A DNA stretch of 45,842 nucleotides from Chitinophagales bacterium (GCA_026461075.1 JAPJNH010000102.1:1-45842); one strand, 5' to 3'; shown: positions 1 to 8,599, numbered from the stretch's first letter. Made by a program: numbers and translations. Notes: generated from the letters alone by a model not told the origin.

Positions 1-1362
1 AATGCCGGAGCGGGTTTATCAGGATCGCGTTATTTGCCTGCGTCATTAGGGGAGAGTTTTAATAAAGTAGAGATACAGTTATTGCGACCTTATGTGAATT
101 TTAATAATACCACTTTTACTATGAACGACTTTTTAAGTCTTTCAGGAAAAAGTGTTTTAGGGAATGCTGAAATTACAGAGTTGTTGAATAAGCTAAAAGA
201 ATCAAACCGTATTTATGGTTCTTTTGAGGTTTCTCCATTCAATGTCGGGATTAATGTGCGTCGTAGAAAACATAAGGATTTACCACCAATTTTCTCTGTA
301 GGTTTTTCCTCTCGCCAAGTGACACAGTTTAATGTTTCTTTCAATAATGATTTGTTTGGAATGATCTTACAAGGGAATAAGCCTTATGCTGGAAAATATG
401 TTAGTCTAACGCCTGCGATTCAATTCTTGAATTATTCAGAATATGCACTTGCTGGGGCTGCTAGCTTTAAAATACCTACCACAAAATGGACTCTTCGTCC
501 TGCGCTAAGAATACGTCGTTTAAATGGAATTGCGAGTGTCAATTTGAATGAAAATGCGATTAGTTTATATACTTCTCCTGATGGTCGTCAAATCAAGTTT
601 GGTTTTAATTATGATGCGCAAATTTGTCTGCCAATTGATACAGGGATTTTAAATCAAGCCTTCAATGGATTTGGGGATACGAGTACAACGACTGCCAACT
701 TTAATATTTCCCCACAGCAAATTTTTCGTTCTGTTTTTCAACGCTCAGGAAAAGGATTAGGCTATGATTTTGGTTTGAAAATCGCTCACGGTTCTAATTT
801 TTCAGTGGAAGTTGGGGTAATAGATTTGGGTAAAATTAATTTCGAAAAAGGATCCTTCGTCGTTTCCAATCACAACGCAGTGGTTTACGAAGGGTATAAT
901 GCGTCTACCACTAATGCTGGTCAAAATAGTTGGGTAGGGCAGTTAGATAGTTTTAAAAAGTTGCTATTGCCAACGATTGAATATAAGCCATACAGCGTAG
1001 CATTAGGAGGGAAATTAATTGCGCAGGCTACTTATAAATTAGGAGAGGCCAAACGTAAAGACGTGGTTTATTATAAGCACTCCATTTCTGCTGCCGCTCT
1101 TTATGGATTTAAGTCTAATTACCTTATTTCTTCGAAGAAAGCGACAGTTTCAGCCGCTTACATGTTTAATCTTAAGAATATTTGGCAAGTAGGAGCAAAC
1201 GTATTGTATAACGGAGATGACCGATTGAAATACGGCTTCTTTACAGCATTGCAATTCTCCAAGTTTAAAATTGGTATCAATTCCAATGATGTCTTACCGC
1301 TTCTATCTGGAGCAATGGGACAAGGCTTTGATATAGGTTTATACACAGCCTTAAGTTTCTAA
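1..1362 (+). CDS. DUF5723-like outer-membrane barrel protein (5'-truncated)
   Basis: The reading frame is open from base 1 and stops at 1360-1362, so the N-terminus lies outside the window and the visible 453 codons are the C-terminal part. The protein is rich in alternating polar and hydrophobic residues and aromatic-ended strands, as in a transmembrane beta-barrel, and the final residues (LYTALSF) end in phenylalanine like many outer-membrane proteins. The opening NAGAGLSGSRY and the later strand pattern resemble the DUF5723 family of Bacteroidota, whose function is unknown. The stop is followed by 70 bases before the next gene, which has its own promoter-like element. Family assignment is by eye; the outer-membrane location is inferred. 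Confidence 0.6.
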   Translation, partial: NAGAGLSGSRYLPASLGESFNKVEIQLLRPYVNFNNTTFTMNDFLSLSGKSVLGNAEITELLNKLKESNRIYGSFEVSPFNVGINVRRRKHKDLPPIFSVGFSSRQVTQFNVSFNNDLFGMILQGNKPYAGKYVSLTPAIQFLNYSEYALAGAASFKIPTTKWTLRPALRIRRLNGIASVNLNENAISLYTSPDGRQIKFGFNYDAQICLPIDTGILNQAFNGFGDTSTTTANFNISPQQIFRSVFQRSGKGLGYDFGLKIAHGSNFSVEVGVIDLGKINFEKGSFVVSNHNAVVYEGYNASTTNAGQNSWVGQLDSFKKLLLPTIEYKPYSVALGGKLIAQATYKLGEAKRKDVVYYKHSISAAALYGFKSNYLISSKKATVSAAYMFNLKNIWQVGANVLYNGDDRLKYGFFTALQFSKFKIGINSNDVLPLLSGAMGQGFDIGLYTALSF

Positions 1363-1400
1363 CTTTTAAACTTTTGCAGTTTAAATTGCTTATAACGTAG

Positions 1401-1408
1401 TAATTTTG
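1401..1408 (+). promoter_or_regulatory. Promoter -7 element for the small lipoprotein genes
   Basis: TAATTTTG matches the Bacteroidota -7 consensus TAnnTTTG exactly and lies 24 bases before the ATG at 1433. The nearest upstream TTTG (1373-1376) is spaced 24 bp rather than 19, so the -33 element is weak. Confidence 0.45.
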
Positions 1409-1432
1409 TTCAAAATAAAACCATTTTTTAAA

Positions 1433-1678
1433 ATGAAATCATTCTTAACGTATGTTGTAGTTGCGGGAGCTATTTGCGCCGTGGCTTCATGTAATCAAGG
1501 TCCTGCCCCTGTTGTTGGTGCAGAATTTGACAAAAAAGTTGACAGCACTAAACAGGCACTTATCAAAAATGCTGAAGCAGAAATTGCTAAAAAGTGTGAA
1601 GAACGTATGCATACCGAAGTGATGGCAAAAGCAGATTCTATCATCAATGCTGCTAAAGCTGAAAAAACTGAAGATTAA
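1433..1678 (+). CDS. small lipoprotein, paralogue of the next gene
   Basis: An 81-residue product from the ATG at 1433; the upstream in-frame TTG at 1406 falls inside the promoter element and was not chosen. The N-terminus is a lipoprotein signal with lipobox VASC, so the mature protein should be lipid-anchored in the envelope. The mature part is a short charged helix-forming stretch (VDSTKQALIKNAEAEIAKKC...) with one further Cys. Its middle aligns by eye with the following gene: both carry a VDST/IDST motif, a Lys/Ala-rich helix, K(K/S)C and a second DSI/DSA motif, indicating tandem duplication. DST and DSI fit the Bacteroidota O-glycosylation motif D(S/T)(A/I/L/V/M/T). No family was recognised. 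Confidence 0.72.
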   Translation: MKSFLTYVVVAGAICAVASCNQGPAPVVGAEFDKKVDSTKQALIKNAEAEIAKKCEERMHTEVMAKADSIINAAKAEKTED

Positions 1679-1704
1679 TTTATCAACCACTAACATAATA
1701 TAAA

Positions 1705-2139
1705 ATGAAAAAAATAGCTGTATTAATTGTTGGCGCTACAATTGCGCTTGCTTCTTGTGGCGGTAATGCTGGCATGGATGAAGCTACCATGCAACATAAA
1801 ATTGATTCTACTGCAAAGGAATTAGCTAAGTCGGATATTGAACGTTTGCAAAAGTCATGTGATGACGCTGTAATGCAAGCTGCACAAGATTCTGCAAAAG
1901 CTATGATGGCTGCGGAAAAACACGTTACTAAGAAAGTAACTACAAAGAAAACTACGAAGCCTGCAGAACCAGTTAAGGAAACTAAAACAAAGGTGGATCC
2001 TAAAAAGGATAAAATGAGTGGCAATAACAATACCAACGTAGAAGACAAAAAGTCGAAAATGAATGGTGAAGCGACTAAGTCTAATGTTGAAACAAAGAAA
2101 AGTAAGATGAACAAAATGAAGGCTACTGAAAATAAGTAG
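1705..2139 (+). CDS. small lipoprotein with basic low-complexity tail
   Basis: A 144-residue protein starting MKKIAVLIVG, with lipobox LASC at about residue 18, so a predicted lipoprotein. Residues 19-70 resemble the preceding gene (KIDSTAKELAKSDI, KSC, QDSAKAM). After that comes a long Lys/Thr/Asn-rich tail with short repeats of the type KKSKMN (three variants), which looks disordered and strongly basic. It lies 26 bases after the upstream paralogue and is followed by a strong two-way terminator, so the two genes probably form one transcript. A coiled-coil or surface-binding role is possible, but no function can be assigned. DST and DSA again fit the O-glycosylation motif. Confidence 0.72.
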   Translation: MKKIAVLIVGATIALASCGGNAGMDEATMQHKIDSTAKELAKSDIERLQKSCDDAVMQAAQDSAKAMMAAEKHVTKKVTTKKTTKPAEPVKETKTKVDPKKDKMSGNNNTNVEDKKSKMNGEATKSNVETKKSKMNKMKATENK

Positions 2140-2153
2140 TTCTTTTGTAAAAA

Positions 2154-2190
2154 TAAAAAAGCCCGAATAGATACTATTCGGGCTTTTTTT
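2154..2190. terminator. bidirectional intrinsic terminator
   Basis: A perfect 10-bp stem (GCCCGAATAG at 2161-2170, CTATTCGGGC at 2174-2183) has a 3-base loop and is flanked by an A-run on the left and a T-run on the right, so it can end transcription from both strands. It sits between the convergent lipoprotein genes ending at 2139 (+) and 2206 (-). Confidence 0.9.
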
Positions 2191-2205
2191 ATGGCGTAAA
2201 TTAAA

Positions 2206-2727
2206 TTACTTCTTAGTCCAAGTTCCTGTTACATTATCAGTAACAATTGGAGTACTTGTTTCATCAGTTACTGTGTAAGATACAGTGATTGAGTTACCAC
2301 TGATTGTACCATTACCTTCTACATAAAAACCGTCGTTGTCAGGTGATTGACGAGCAAAGGTGATTGTTGAACCACTGATAGTAGCGTTTACTGTGTTTTG
2401 GAATGAATTCCACACGTTTGAAATATATACCTTGTCAACACTGTTTGAATTAGTAGTGATATTCAAAGTATAAGTAGAAGCGCCAGAAGCAGAACCATTT
2501 TCTACAGCAGAATAGCCAGATGCATTGATGAATTTATCACGCATTGCTGTTTCGCAATTGGTACCTTCATAACCTGTAGCGCAAGAGCAAGTACCGCTAA
2601 GACAAGTACCACCATTTTGACAAACTACATCTTTGCAAGGATCCTTAACGCAAGAGTTAAGATAGAACATTGCTGCTGTTGCAAATACAGCAACAAACAT
2701 GAGGTGAATGGATTTGAATTTTTTCAT
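2206..2727 (-). CDS. lipoprotein with one EGF-like domain
   Basis: A 173-residue protein. Residues 1-25 are a lipoprotein signal with lipobox LNSC, giving lipid-modified Cys26. Six cysteines follow at 31, 36, 42, 47, 49 and 58 with the spacing of an EGF-like domain (the CQNGGTC and GYEGTNC motifs). Residues 65-173 are Ser/Thr/Asn-rich and predicted beta, with a WTKK end, resembling small beta-sandwich domains of Bacteroidota lipoproteins. The start is 20 bases after the stop of the DUF2723 gene on the same strand, so they are probably co-transcribed. The EGF fold suggests protein or glycan binding at the cell surface; no substrate can be named. Confidence 0.8.
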   Translation of the reverse strand: MKKFKSIHLMFVAVFATAAMFYLNSCVKDPCKDVVCQNGGTCLSGTCSCATGYEGTNCETAMRDKFINASGYSAVENGSASGASTYTLNITTNSNSVDKVYISNVWNSFQNTVNATISGSTITFARQSPDNDGFYVEGNGTISGNSITVSYTVTDETSTPIVTDNVTGTWTKK

Positions 2728-2747
2728 TGTGTTTATTGGTTTGATGA

Positions 2748-5700
2748 TTATTGAATTTGTTTCACGAATTGACGCAATTGATCTGGCGTATTCATATTAT
2801 TGTTTTTGCCAAAGTTTGCCTCAAAATTTGGATATAAGCTGTCTAAGGTATTGATCAACTTAGTAGCTTGCTCTTTATCCTTAGCTAATATACAAGTTTT
2901 AGTTAATTGGTCAGCATAATAAACAAAGCGCCAGTACAAATCAGAACCAAGGCGATTGATTTCTTCAGGTTCAAGCTTGAAGTAGAAATCGAATTGCTTT
3001 ACAGCTTGATCCATGTAGAAGTCGCAAAGCTTGCGTGCTTTTTCTTTTTCACCAGCGCCATAATAAATACTAACCGCATGATAAGTATCGTAAGCGTAGG
3101 TAACAGAACCAAGAGGAAGTTCATCAAACATTTTGTCTAATACTTGAGTAGCTTCTTTCTTTTTACCTTCATTCACCAATTGTTCTGCTAAACGCATCAT
3201 TGAAATTTGCGCGCTATGCACAAGATATAAAGCAGTAGTTTCATCGATATTAACTTTCCCTTTTGCAGCTTTGATACCACCAAAATAGAAGTTGTTCATC
3301 ACGTTTTTGTACATGATGTCCGTATTCACATATCCTGGCGCATAGTCAGGGATGATACTAGTGTTTTGTTTTACTTGGAAAGGTGTCAAACGCATACATT
3401 CTCCTTCCACCTGCATGTATTTTTCTAAACCTAAATGGTAACCACCGCCATAACGTGCATCTGTAGCGAAGTTCGCAATGAAGTAAATTGGACGTTTCCA
3501 ATTATTCTTAGCAATGATATCTAAGGTTATAAGGTCACTCTTAATTAAAGTGGTCTTGTTCAAATCCCATTTCAATTCGGTAGGGAATTGCATCGTGTCA
3601 TTCAAAGGTTTGATACCTTGATTGATACAAGCTTCTTTATTAACTGGTACGAACAATTTCTTCGTTGGAAGATAAGAGCGCAATTGACGATCTCCTGCCC
3701 AATCTAATTTTGTTCCTGGTACATTGTCAGAATAAATGAAGTTGAGGATATTGTTCAAGTCGTAATACTTCTCAGCATCGATATTAGCGGCAGCAATACC
3801 GTATTTAGCTGCATCGATGTATGGAAGCTGATCACGTGTATCATGTTCGTATTTATCGATGGTCGCATACATATCTACAGCATCCGCTTTGTTATTCTTG
3901 TGGTGTAATTGATCGATATACCAATCCACACTTAATAAACTCAAGTTGATGATGCGGATATCCGGACGAATGCCTTCTACCTCTTGTGCATACCATAAAG
4001 GATAAGTATCGTTATCTCCTTCTGTGAATAGAATGGCATTTGGTGCACATGAATTCAAATAGTTTTTCGCTACGTCTAATGCAACGGTTCTGTTTGAACG
4101 ATCATGATCATCCCATCCTTGCTTACCCATTACTGTAGGCACCGCTAAGAAGCAAATAACGGTAACACCTATAGCCAATATAGCATTATCCATCTTCAAA
4201 CGCTTACGTAAGAAATCAACGATTGCTACCACGCCTAAACCAATCCAGATACAGAAAGCATAGAACGAACCTGCATAAGAATAATCACGTTCACGCGGCT
4301 GCATTGGCGGCTGGTTCAAATAAAGAACGATTGCCAAACCTGTCATGAAGAATAATAAGAAAACAATGATTCCGTTATTCTTGTCCTTTTTGAATTGGAA
4401 TAATAAACCAACTATACCCAAAAGTAATGGAAGTAAGAAGTATTTATTGGTTCCTTTATTGTTTTTGTAAGGCTCTGCTGCTATTTCAGCTGAATCGTAA
4501 CCTAAACGTGCTTTATCTAAGAACGGAATACCTGAAATCCAAGAACCGTCGCGATGGTTATTATCATGACCTTGAATATCATTTTGACGACCTGCAAAAT
4601 TCCACATGAAGTAGCGGAAGTACATATGATTCACTTGATAGCCGAAGAAGAACTTCAAGTTGTCGCCATAGGTTGGTGTTTCACCTTCCTGTAATTGTAA
4701 CCAATCTTTATAGTAGTTGGTAAAACGAGCTTCTTGATAATCCCAGATACGTGGAAAGAAAATCTCTGCGCTTTCAGAACTGAAAACAGGCTTGATTTGA
4801 TATCCTGCTGTGTCATAACGGTGTTTGCGTTCGTTGTAACCATACTTTACGCCACCTTGATCATAGCGCTCTGGACGGTCAGTATAATAATGTCCAAAAA
4901 CGTGAGGTACATCTCCATATTGATCACGGTTTAAATAAGAAACTAGACTGTATGGATTATCCGGATTATTCATGTCGATTGGAGGATCAGCCAAAGAACG
5001 GATAGGTACCATCAATACTGATGAATAACCAATAATGATAAAGGTGATAGCCAACAAAGCTGTATGATAAACTTGTTTCGGAGAACGATGGGTGAAGAAT
5101 AAGCCAATGCCTAATCCTACAGACAACATGAATAAGAATAGGATAGAACCTGTGTTTTTAGCCATTCCCATGCTGTTCACGAACATTCTATCAAAGAATG
5201 CTGCGATACTTGGCAATTGTTGAATAATACCAAATTGAACGAATGCCAAAAGCAAACCTCCAATCAAGAAAGCGATAATTTGACCACGTAAAGTGGGAAC
5301 ATAACGCTTATTATAATATACGACTGCAATGGCAGGAATCGTCAATAAGTTCAATAAGTGAACGCCGGTAGATAAGCCCATTAAGAACGCAATCAAGATT
5401 ATCCAACGATCTGCATTTGGGGTTGTAGCTACTTCATCCCATTTAATAATAGCCCAGAAAACTATTGCAGTAAAGAACAATGACATGGCATAAACCTCAC
5501 CTTCTACAGCAGAAAACCAAATGCTGTCTGCGAAACAAGCCGCCATTGCACCTACGATACCCGCTCCGATAGACGCCCATAGCCCTGTAGGAGTTAGTTC
5601 GCCTTTTTTATCTTGCATCATTTTTTTTGCAAGTGCGGTAATTGTCCAAAACAAAAACATCATCGCTGCACCTGTAGAAAGGGCAGAGGAGAAGTTGACA

Positions 5701-5927
5701 CATTTAGCGACAACGGCAGGGTTGGAAGTAAATAAAGTAAAGAAACGGCCTATCATCAAAAATAACGGTGCTCCCGGAGGGTGCGCTACTTGAAGTTTGA
5801 AGGCTCCCGAAATAAATTCACCGCAATCCCAAAAGCTTACAGTTGATTCCATTGTCATGGCATAAACTGTCGTCGCTAGAATGCCCACTAAAATTCCAAA
5901 AATGTTGTTTAAACGTTGGTAAGTCAT
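2748..5927 (-). CDS. DUF2723 (GT117-like) integral-membrane glycosyltransferase
   Basis: A 1059-residue membrane protein. The N-terminal ~600 residues contain many hydrophobic segments. The first periplasmic loop carries the acidic motif WDCGEF (D34, E37) and then AHPPGAP (H49-P53), the hallmark of the DUF2723 family, which is related to GT-C protein O-mannosyltransferases such as eukaryotic TMEM260. Residues ~600-1059 are soluble and helical, with TPR-like repeats towards the end. By analogy it would transfer a sugar from a lipid carrier onto proteins outside the cytoplasmic membrane; the acceptor is unknown. It precedes an EGF-domain lipoprotein by 20 bases. Family assignment is confident; the reaction is inferred. 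Confidence 0.88.
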   Translation of the reverse strand: MTYQRLNNIFGILVGILATTVYAMTMESTVSFWDCGEFISGAFKLQVAHPPGAPLFLMIGRFFTLFTSNPAVVAKCVNFSSALSTGAAMMFLFWTITALAKKMMQDKKGELTPTGLWASIGAGIVGAMAACFADSIWFSAVEGEVYAMSLFFTAIVFWAIIKWDEVATTPNADRWIILIAFLMGLSTGVHLLNLLTIPAIAVVYYNKRYVPTLRGQIIAFLIGGLLLAFVQFGIIQQLPSIAAFFDRMFVNSMGMAKNTGSILFLFMLSVGLGIGLFFTHRSPKQVYHTALLAITFIIIGYSSVLMVPIRSLADPPIDMNNPDNPYSLVSYLNRDQYGDVPHVFGHYYTDRPERYDQGGVKYGYNERKHRYDTAGYQIKPVFSSESAEIFFPRIWDYQEARFTNYYKDWLQLQEGETPTYGDNLKFFFGYQVNHMYFRYFMWNFAGRQNDIQGHDNNHRDGSWISGIPFLDKARLGYDSAEIAAEPYKNNKGTNKYFLLPLLLGIVGLLFQFKKDKNNGIIVFLLFFMTGLAIVLYLNQPPMQPRERDYSYAGSFYAFCIWIGLGVVAIVDFLRKRLKMDNAILAIGVTVICFLAVPTVMGKQGWDDHDRSNRTVALDVAKNYLNSCAPNAILFTEGDNDTYPLWYAQEVEGIRPDIRIINLSLLSVDWYIDQLHHKNNKADAVDMYATIDKYEHDTRDQLPYIDAAKYGIAAANIDAEKYYDLNNILNFIYSDNVPGTKLDWAGDRQLRSYLPTKKLFVPVNKEACINQGIKPLNDTMQFPTELKWDLNKTTLIKSDLITLDIIAKNNWKRPIYFIANFATDARYGGGYHLGLEKYMQVEGECMRLTPFQVKQNTSIIPDYAPGYVNTDIMYKNVMNNFYFGGIKAAKGKVNIDETTALYLVHSAQISMMRLAEQLVNEGKKKEATQVLDKMFDELPLGSVTYAYDTYHAVSIYYGAGEKEKARKLCDFYMDQAVKQFDFYFKLEPEEINRLGSDLYWRFVYYADQLTKTCILAKDKEQATKLINTLDSLYPNFEANFGKNNNMNTPDQLRQFVKQIQ

Positions 5928-5980
5928 CTCTATGTAATGATTAAATTTTAAATCAAGTCGTTCTAAAAACGTATGAGTTT

Positions 5981-5988
5981 CAAAAATA
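5981..5988 (-). promoter_or_regulatory. possible promoter -7 element for the DUF2723 gene
   Basis: Read on the minus strand this is TATTTTTG, an exact TAnnTTTG match 53 bases before the ATG at 5927. No TTTG was found at the right distance upstream, so the call is tentative. Confidence 0.35.
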
Positions 5989-6008
5989 AAAAAAATATGC
6001 TTTAGATT

Positions 6009-6039
6009 TTTGAAAAAATACGAAAATTCACTACTTTTG
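6009..6039 (+). promoter_or_regulatory. sigma-A promoter of tRNA-Gln
   Basis: TTTG at 6009-6012 and TACTTTTG at 6032-6039 are both exact matches to the Bacteroidota -33/-7 consensus, with a 19-bp spacer. The tRNA starts 14 bases after the -7 element. Confidence 0.8.
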
Positions 6040-6052
6040 CGTCATCAAAATT

Positions 6053-6125
6053 TGTCCGATGGTGTAACTGGCAACACGTCTGATTTTGGTTCAGAAGAGT
6101 CTAGGTTCGAAACCTAGTCGGACAA
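6053..6125 (+). tRNA. tRNA-Gln (anticodon TTG)
   Basis: A full cloverleaf can be drawn: acceptor TGTCCGA/TCGGACA, D-stem GTGT/ACAC, anticodon stem TCTGA/TCAGA with loop TTTTGGT giving anticodon TTG, and T-arm CTAGG-TTCGAAA-CCTAG. The discriminator base is A6125 and CCA is not encoded. It has its own promoter upstream and a terminator directly downstream, so it is a single-gene unit. Confidence 0.95.
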
Positions 6126-6131
6126 CATAAA

Positions 6132-6158
6132 AACCCTTCCCTTTGGAAGGGTTTTTTG
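6132..6158 (+). terminator. intrinsic terminator of tRNA-Gln
   Basis: A perfect 9-bp stem AACCCTTCC/GGAAGGGTT (6132-6140, 6145-6153) with loop CTTT is followed by a T-run. It lies seven bases after the tRNA. Confidence 0.9.
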
Positions 6159-6185
6159 TTTTCAAAAAAGCCTTTCGTATCTTTC
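6155..6185 (+). promoter_or_regulatory. promoter of the DUF4296 operon, predicted leaderless
   Basis: TTTG at 6155-6158 (inside the T-run of the preceding terminator) and TATCTTTC at 6178-6185 have a 19-bp spacer; the last -7 base is C instead of G. The ATG at 6192 follows after six bases, so transcription should begin at or next to the start codon. Confidence 0.55.
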
Positions 6186-6191
6186 AATTCT

Positions 6192-6536
6192 ATGCGTGCA
6201 ATATTTGCGGTTTTATGGATGCTTTTTGTACTGGCGGCTTGTCAGCAATCTACTACAATTAAAAAACCAAAAGATTGTTTAAGTGAGGTAGAGATGACAG
6301 CCTTGTTAAAAGATTTGCATCTTGCGCAAGCTCGCATCATGTTGTTAAATCCAATAGGAGACAGTCTAAAACGTAGTTACCAACGCGAATATGCTAAGGT
6401 GTTTTCTATTCATCATACGAATACAATAATCTTTAGAAACTCATTACAGTATTACTGTAGTGATCCTGAGAAATTTGATAAAGTATACAATAAGATTATT
6501 GTCGACCTAAATCAATTAGAATTAAAAAACGATTGA
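6192..6536 (+). CDS. DUF4296 domain lipoprotein
   Basis: A 114-residue protein from the ATG at 6192; the in-frame TTG at 6156 lies in the terminator T-run and is rejected. The signal sequence ends in lipobox LAAC. The mature protein begins with a short linker, then LSEVEMTALLKDLHLAQARI, which fits the DUF4296 pattern (a helix ending in D-hydrophobic-H-x-A-x-A). The rest is helical, with YYCSDPEKFDKVY typical of the family end. The function is unknown. The next gene begins three bases after the stop, so this is the first gene of an operon with the DUF58 protein and a glycosyltransferase-like protein. Confidence 0.75.
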   Translation: MRAIFAVLWMLFVLAACQQSTTIKKPKDCLSEVEMTALLKDLHLAQARIMLLNPIGDSLKRSYQREYAKVFSIHHTNTIIFRNSLQYYCSDPEKFDKVYNKIIVDLNQLELKND

Positions 6537-6539
6537 TAG

Positions 6540-7454
6540 ATGCAGAAAATGGAGATTCCTTACGGAGCACTGGATAGCATCGAGCTACTCGCGAAACAAA
6601 TCGTAGAGGGCTTCTTGATTGGTTTACATAAGAGTCCATTTCATGGTTTCAGCGTAGAATTTGCAGAACATCGTTTATATAATGATGGAGAATCTATCAA
6701 ACATATCGATTGGAAAGTATTTGGTCGGACAGATAAAATGTTTGTAAAGAAGTATGAAGAAGAAACGAACTTACGTTGCCAGGTGATACTTGATATTTCT
6801 GGTTCAATGTATTTTCCAGTAGAGAAAGAGCAATTGAATAAACTTCAAATAGCCTGTCTCACTAGCTCTTGCATACAGTATTTGGTCAAGAAACAGCGCG
6901 ACGCTTTTGGCTTGTGCACCTTTGCTACTGATATAGAAAAGTATTTTCCTGCTAAAGCATCTGCCAATCAGCAATCAATCATGGCACATGAATTAGAGTC
7001 TTTATACCAATCTCCGCATGTTTTACGGAGTTCGAATTTGTCGAAGGTTTTAGATCAAATGGCAGAAGTGGTACATCAAAGAAGCCTTATTGTAATCGTC
7101 TCTGATTTTATCGAAGGTGCCGACGAAGAGCAAAGAGAGCAGTTGATGCGTGCGGTACAGCACTTACGCTATAAAAAGCATGAAGTTGTTTTCGTAGATA
7201 TATTCGATAGTCAGTTAGAAGATAAACTTGAATTAGAGAACCGTCCATATCAACTGATTGATATGGAAACAGGTGCGAAAATGAAGTTGCATCCTTCGGA
7301 AGTTCGTGAACAATACCAAATGGCGCTTGCAAAATATAAAGCTCGCTTCGTCGAAATCGCTCGACAGAATAAAATGGATATTGTTGCCGTGGATATTCGT
7401 AAACCATTCACCCAATCTTTCCTTCCTTATTTTTGGCAAAGACTTAGAAAATAG
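6540..7454 (+). CDS. DUF58 domain protein (von Willebrand A-like fold)
   Basis: A 304-residue soluble protein without signal peptide. The motif HIDWKVFGRTDK (residues 55-66) and the MIDAS-like DISGSM (D85, S87, S89) are the DUF58 signature, in a vWA-like domain spanning about residues 80-250. A second in-frame ATG lies three codons in. DUF58 proteins normally occur with MoxR AAA+ ATPases; no moxR gene lies in this window, so the partner must be elsewhere. It starts three bases after the DUF4296 gene and ends five bases before the next ATG. The role is probably in envelope or cofactor maturation by analogy with MoxR systems; the specific target is unknown. Confidence 0.9.
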   Translation: MQKMEIPYGALDSIELLAKQIVEGFLIGLHKSPFHGFSVEFAEHRLYNDGESIKHIDWKVFGRTDKMFVKKYEEETNLRCQVILDISGSMYFPVEKEQLNKLQIACLTSSCIQYLVKKQRDAFGLCTFATDIEKYFPAKASANQQSIMAHELESLYQSPHVLRSSNLSKVLDQMAEVVHQRSLIVIVSDFIEGADEEQREQLMRAVQHLRYKKHEVVFVDIFDSQLEDKLELENRPYQLIDMETGAKMKLHPSEVREQYQMALAKYKARFVEIARQNKMDIVAVDIRKPFTQSFLPYFWQRLRK

Positions 7455-7459
7455 AATTG

Positions 7460-8599
7460 ATGAAAAAATATATAACCATTGTTAATCGACATTATCCTCC
7501 GAACATTAATATTACCGGAGAAAATGCGCGCGACCTTGCGAAGTACTTAATCGAGAAACATAATGTTGAAGTGGATGTAATTCACATCGATCGTGAATAC
7601 GAAGGCGGTGGTGGAAAAAAAGAACCTGTAGGAAATACACTGGCAATAAAAACGATCTATTCAGGTAACGCACCAATCCTTCGTCATTTAAGCAGTTTTT
7701 ATGATGGCTATATGTTGATTAGTGCCGCATTGAAAAAGGGGAGAGGGCCCATTATTGTGATGACGAGCCCTCCATTATTGCCTATGTGGGCAGCTTGGTT
7801 AATCGGTGCTAAAAGAGAATGGATACTTTGGTCGATGGATTTCTTTCCCGAAGGATTTGCAGCAAGTAATCAAATGAATCCGAATGGCGGGTTTTATAAA
7901 TGGTGTATTAAAAAGACCTATTCAAAATCTCCAAGTAAATTAATTGCACTAGGACCAGGACAGGCTCAATACGCCGAAGATAATTATCGCAACCGTATTG
8001 ATAAAGTATTATTGCCTTGTGGTGTTTTTGTAGAACAAAACAAATCACCAGAAGCGCCTGATTGGAAAAATGAAGATCGAATCTATTTCGGTTATTGCGG
8101 TAATGTTAGTCAAGCACATTCTGAACAATACCTTATGGATTTCATCGACTCCATAAATCCGGATAAGCATCGCTTAGTATTGGCATTATATGGTACCAAA
8201 GCTGATTTGGTTAGAGCGCATGCAGCTAATAAGCCCGGCATTATCATCGTTAAAAGCGTTCCAAGAAATCAATTAGGATTTATTGATGTGCACTTGGTTA
8301 GCCTCGTTAAATCCTGGACACATGTCGCAGTGCCTAGTAAGGCTGTAAGTAGTATATGCTCCGGTTCTCCAATCGCTTTTTGTGGGGATCAGTCTTCTGA
8401 TAACTGGCAACTTTTGCAAGAGGCTGCTTGGTTTATTCCTTTAGAAAACGGACGTAAGGAGGCAATTGCAAAACTGCTGAATGATATTACGATGGAAGAG
8501 GTGCAACAAAAAAAATCGGCCGCCTCAAAGAAAGCAGCCGATTTGCAAGCATTAATTATTCAATCCTACGATACGATAGCTTCTTGGGCTAAATCTTAA
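7460..8599 (+). CDS. glycosyltransferase-like protein (GT-B, family 4-like)
   Basis: A 379-residue protein from the ATG at 7460, preferred over the TTG immediately upstream. The N-terminus (NRHYPPNINITGENARDLAKYL, split here by a conserved Gly-rich turn) resembles the acceptor domain of WbuB-type GT4 enzymes, and PSKAVSSICSGSPIAFCG near residue 295 is the equivalent of the nucleotide-sugar loop. The usual EX7E glutamates are not evident in that loop, so activity is uncertain. It ends in an overlap of four bases with the M28 peptidase gene on the other strand. The substrate is unknown; a role in surface polysaccharide is inferred. Confidence 0.68.
   Translation: MKKYITIVNRHYPPNINITGENARDLAKYLIEKHNVEVDVIHIDREYEGGGGKKEPVGNTLAIKTIYSGNAPILRHLSSFYDGYMLISAALKKGRGPIIVMTSPPLLPMWAAWLIGAKREWILWSMDFFPEGFAASNQMNPNGGFYKWCIKKTYSKSPSKLIALGPGQAQYAEDNYRNRIDKVLLPCGVFVEQNKSPEAPDWKNEDRIYFGYCGNVSQAHSEQYLMDFIDSINPDKHRLVLALYGTKADLVRAHAANKPGIIIVKSVPRNQLGFIDVHLVSLVKSWTHVAVPSKAVSSICSGSPIAFCGDQSSDNWQLLQEAAWFIPLENGRKEAIAKLLNDITMEEVQQKKSAASKKAADLQALIIQSYDTIASWAKS

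Noticed and set aside
2010-2120. Possible tandem DNA repeat in the second lipoprotein gene
   Set aside because: The KKSKMN-like copies are similar in protein but diverged in DNA, so this is a low-complexity tail, not a DNA repeat array.
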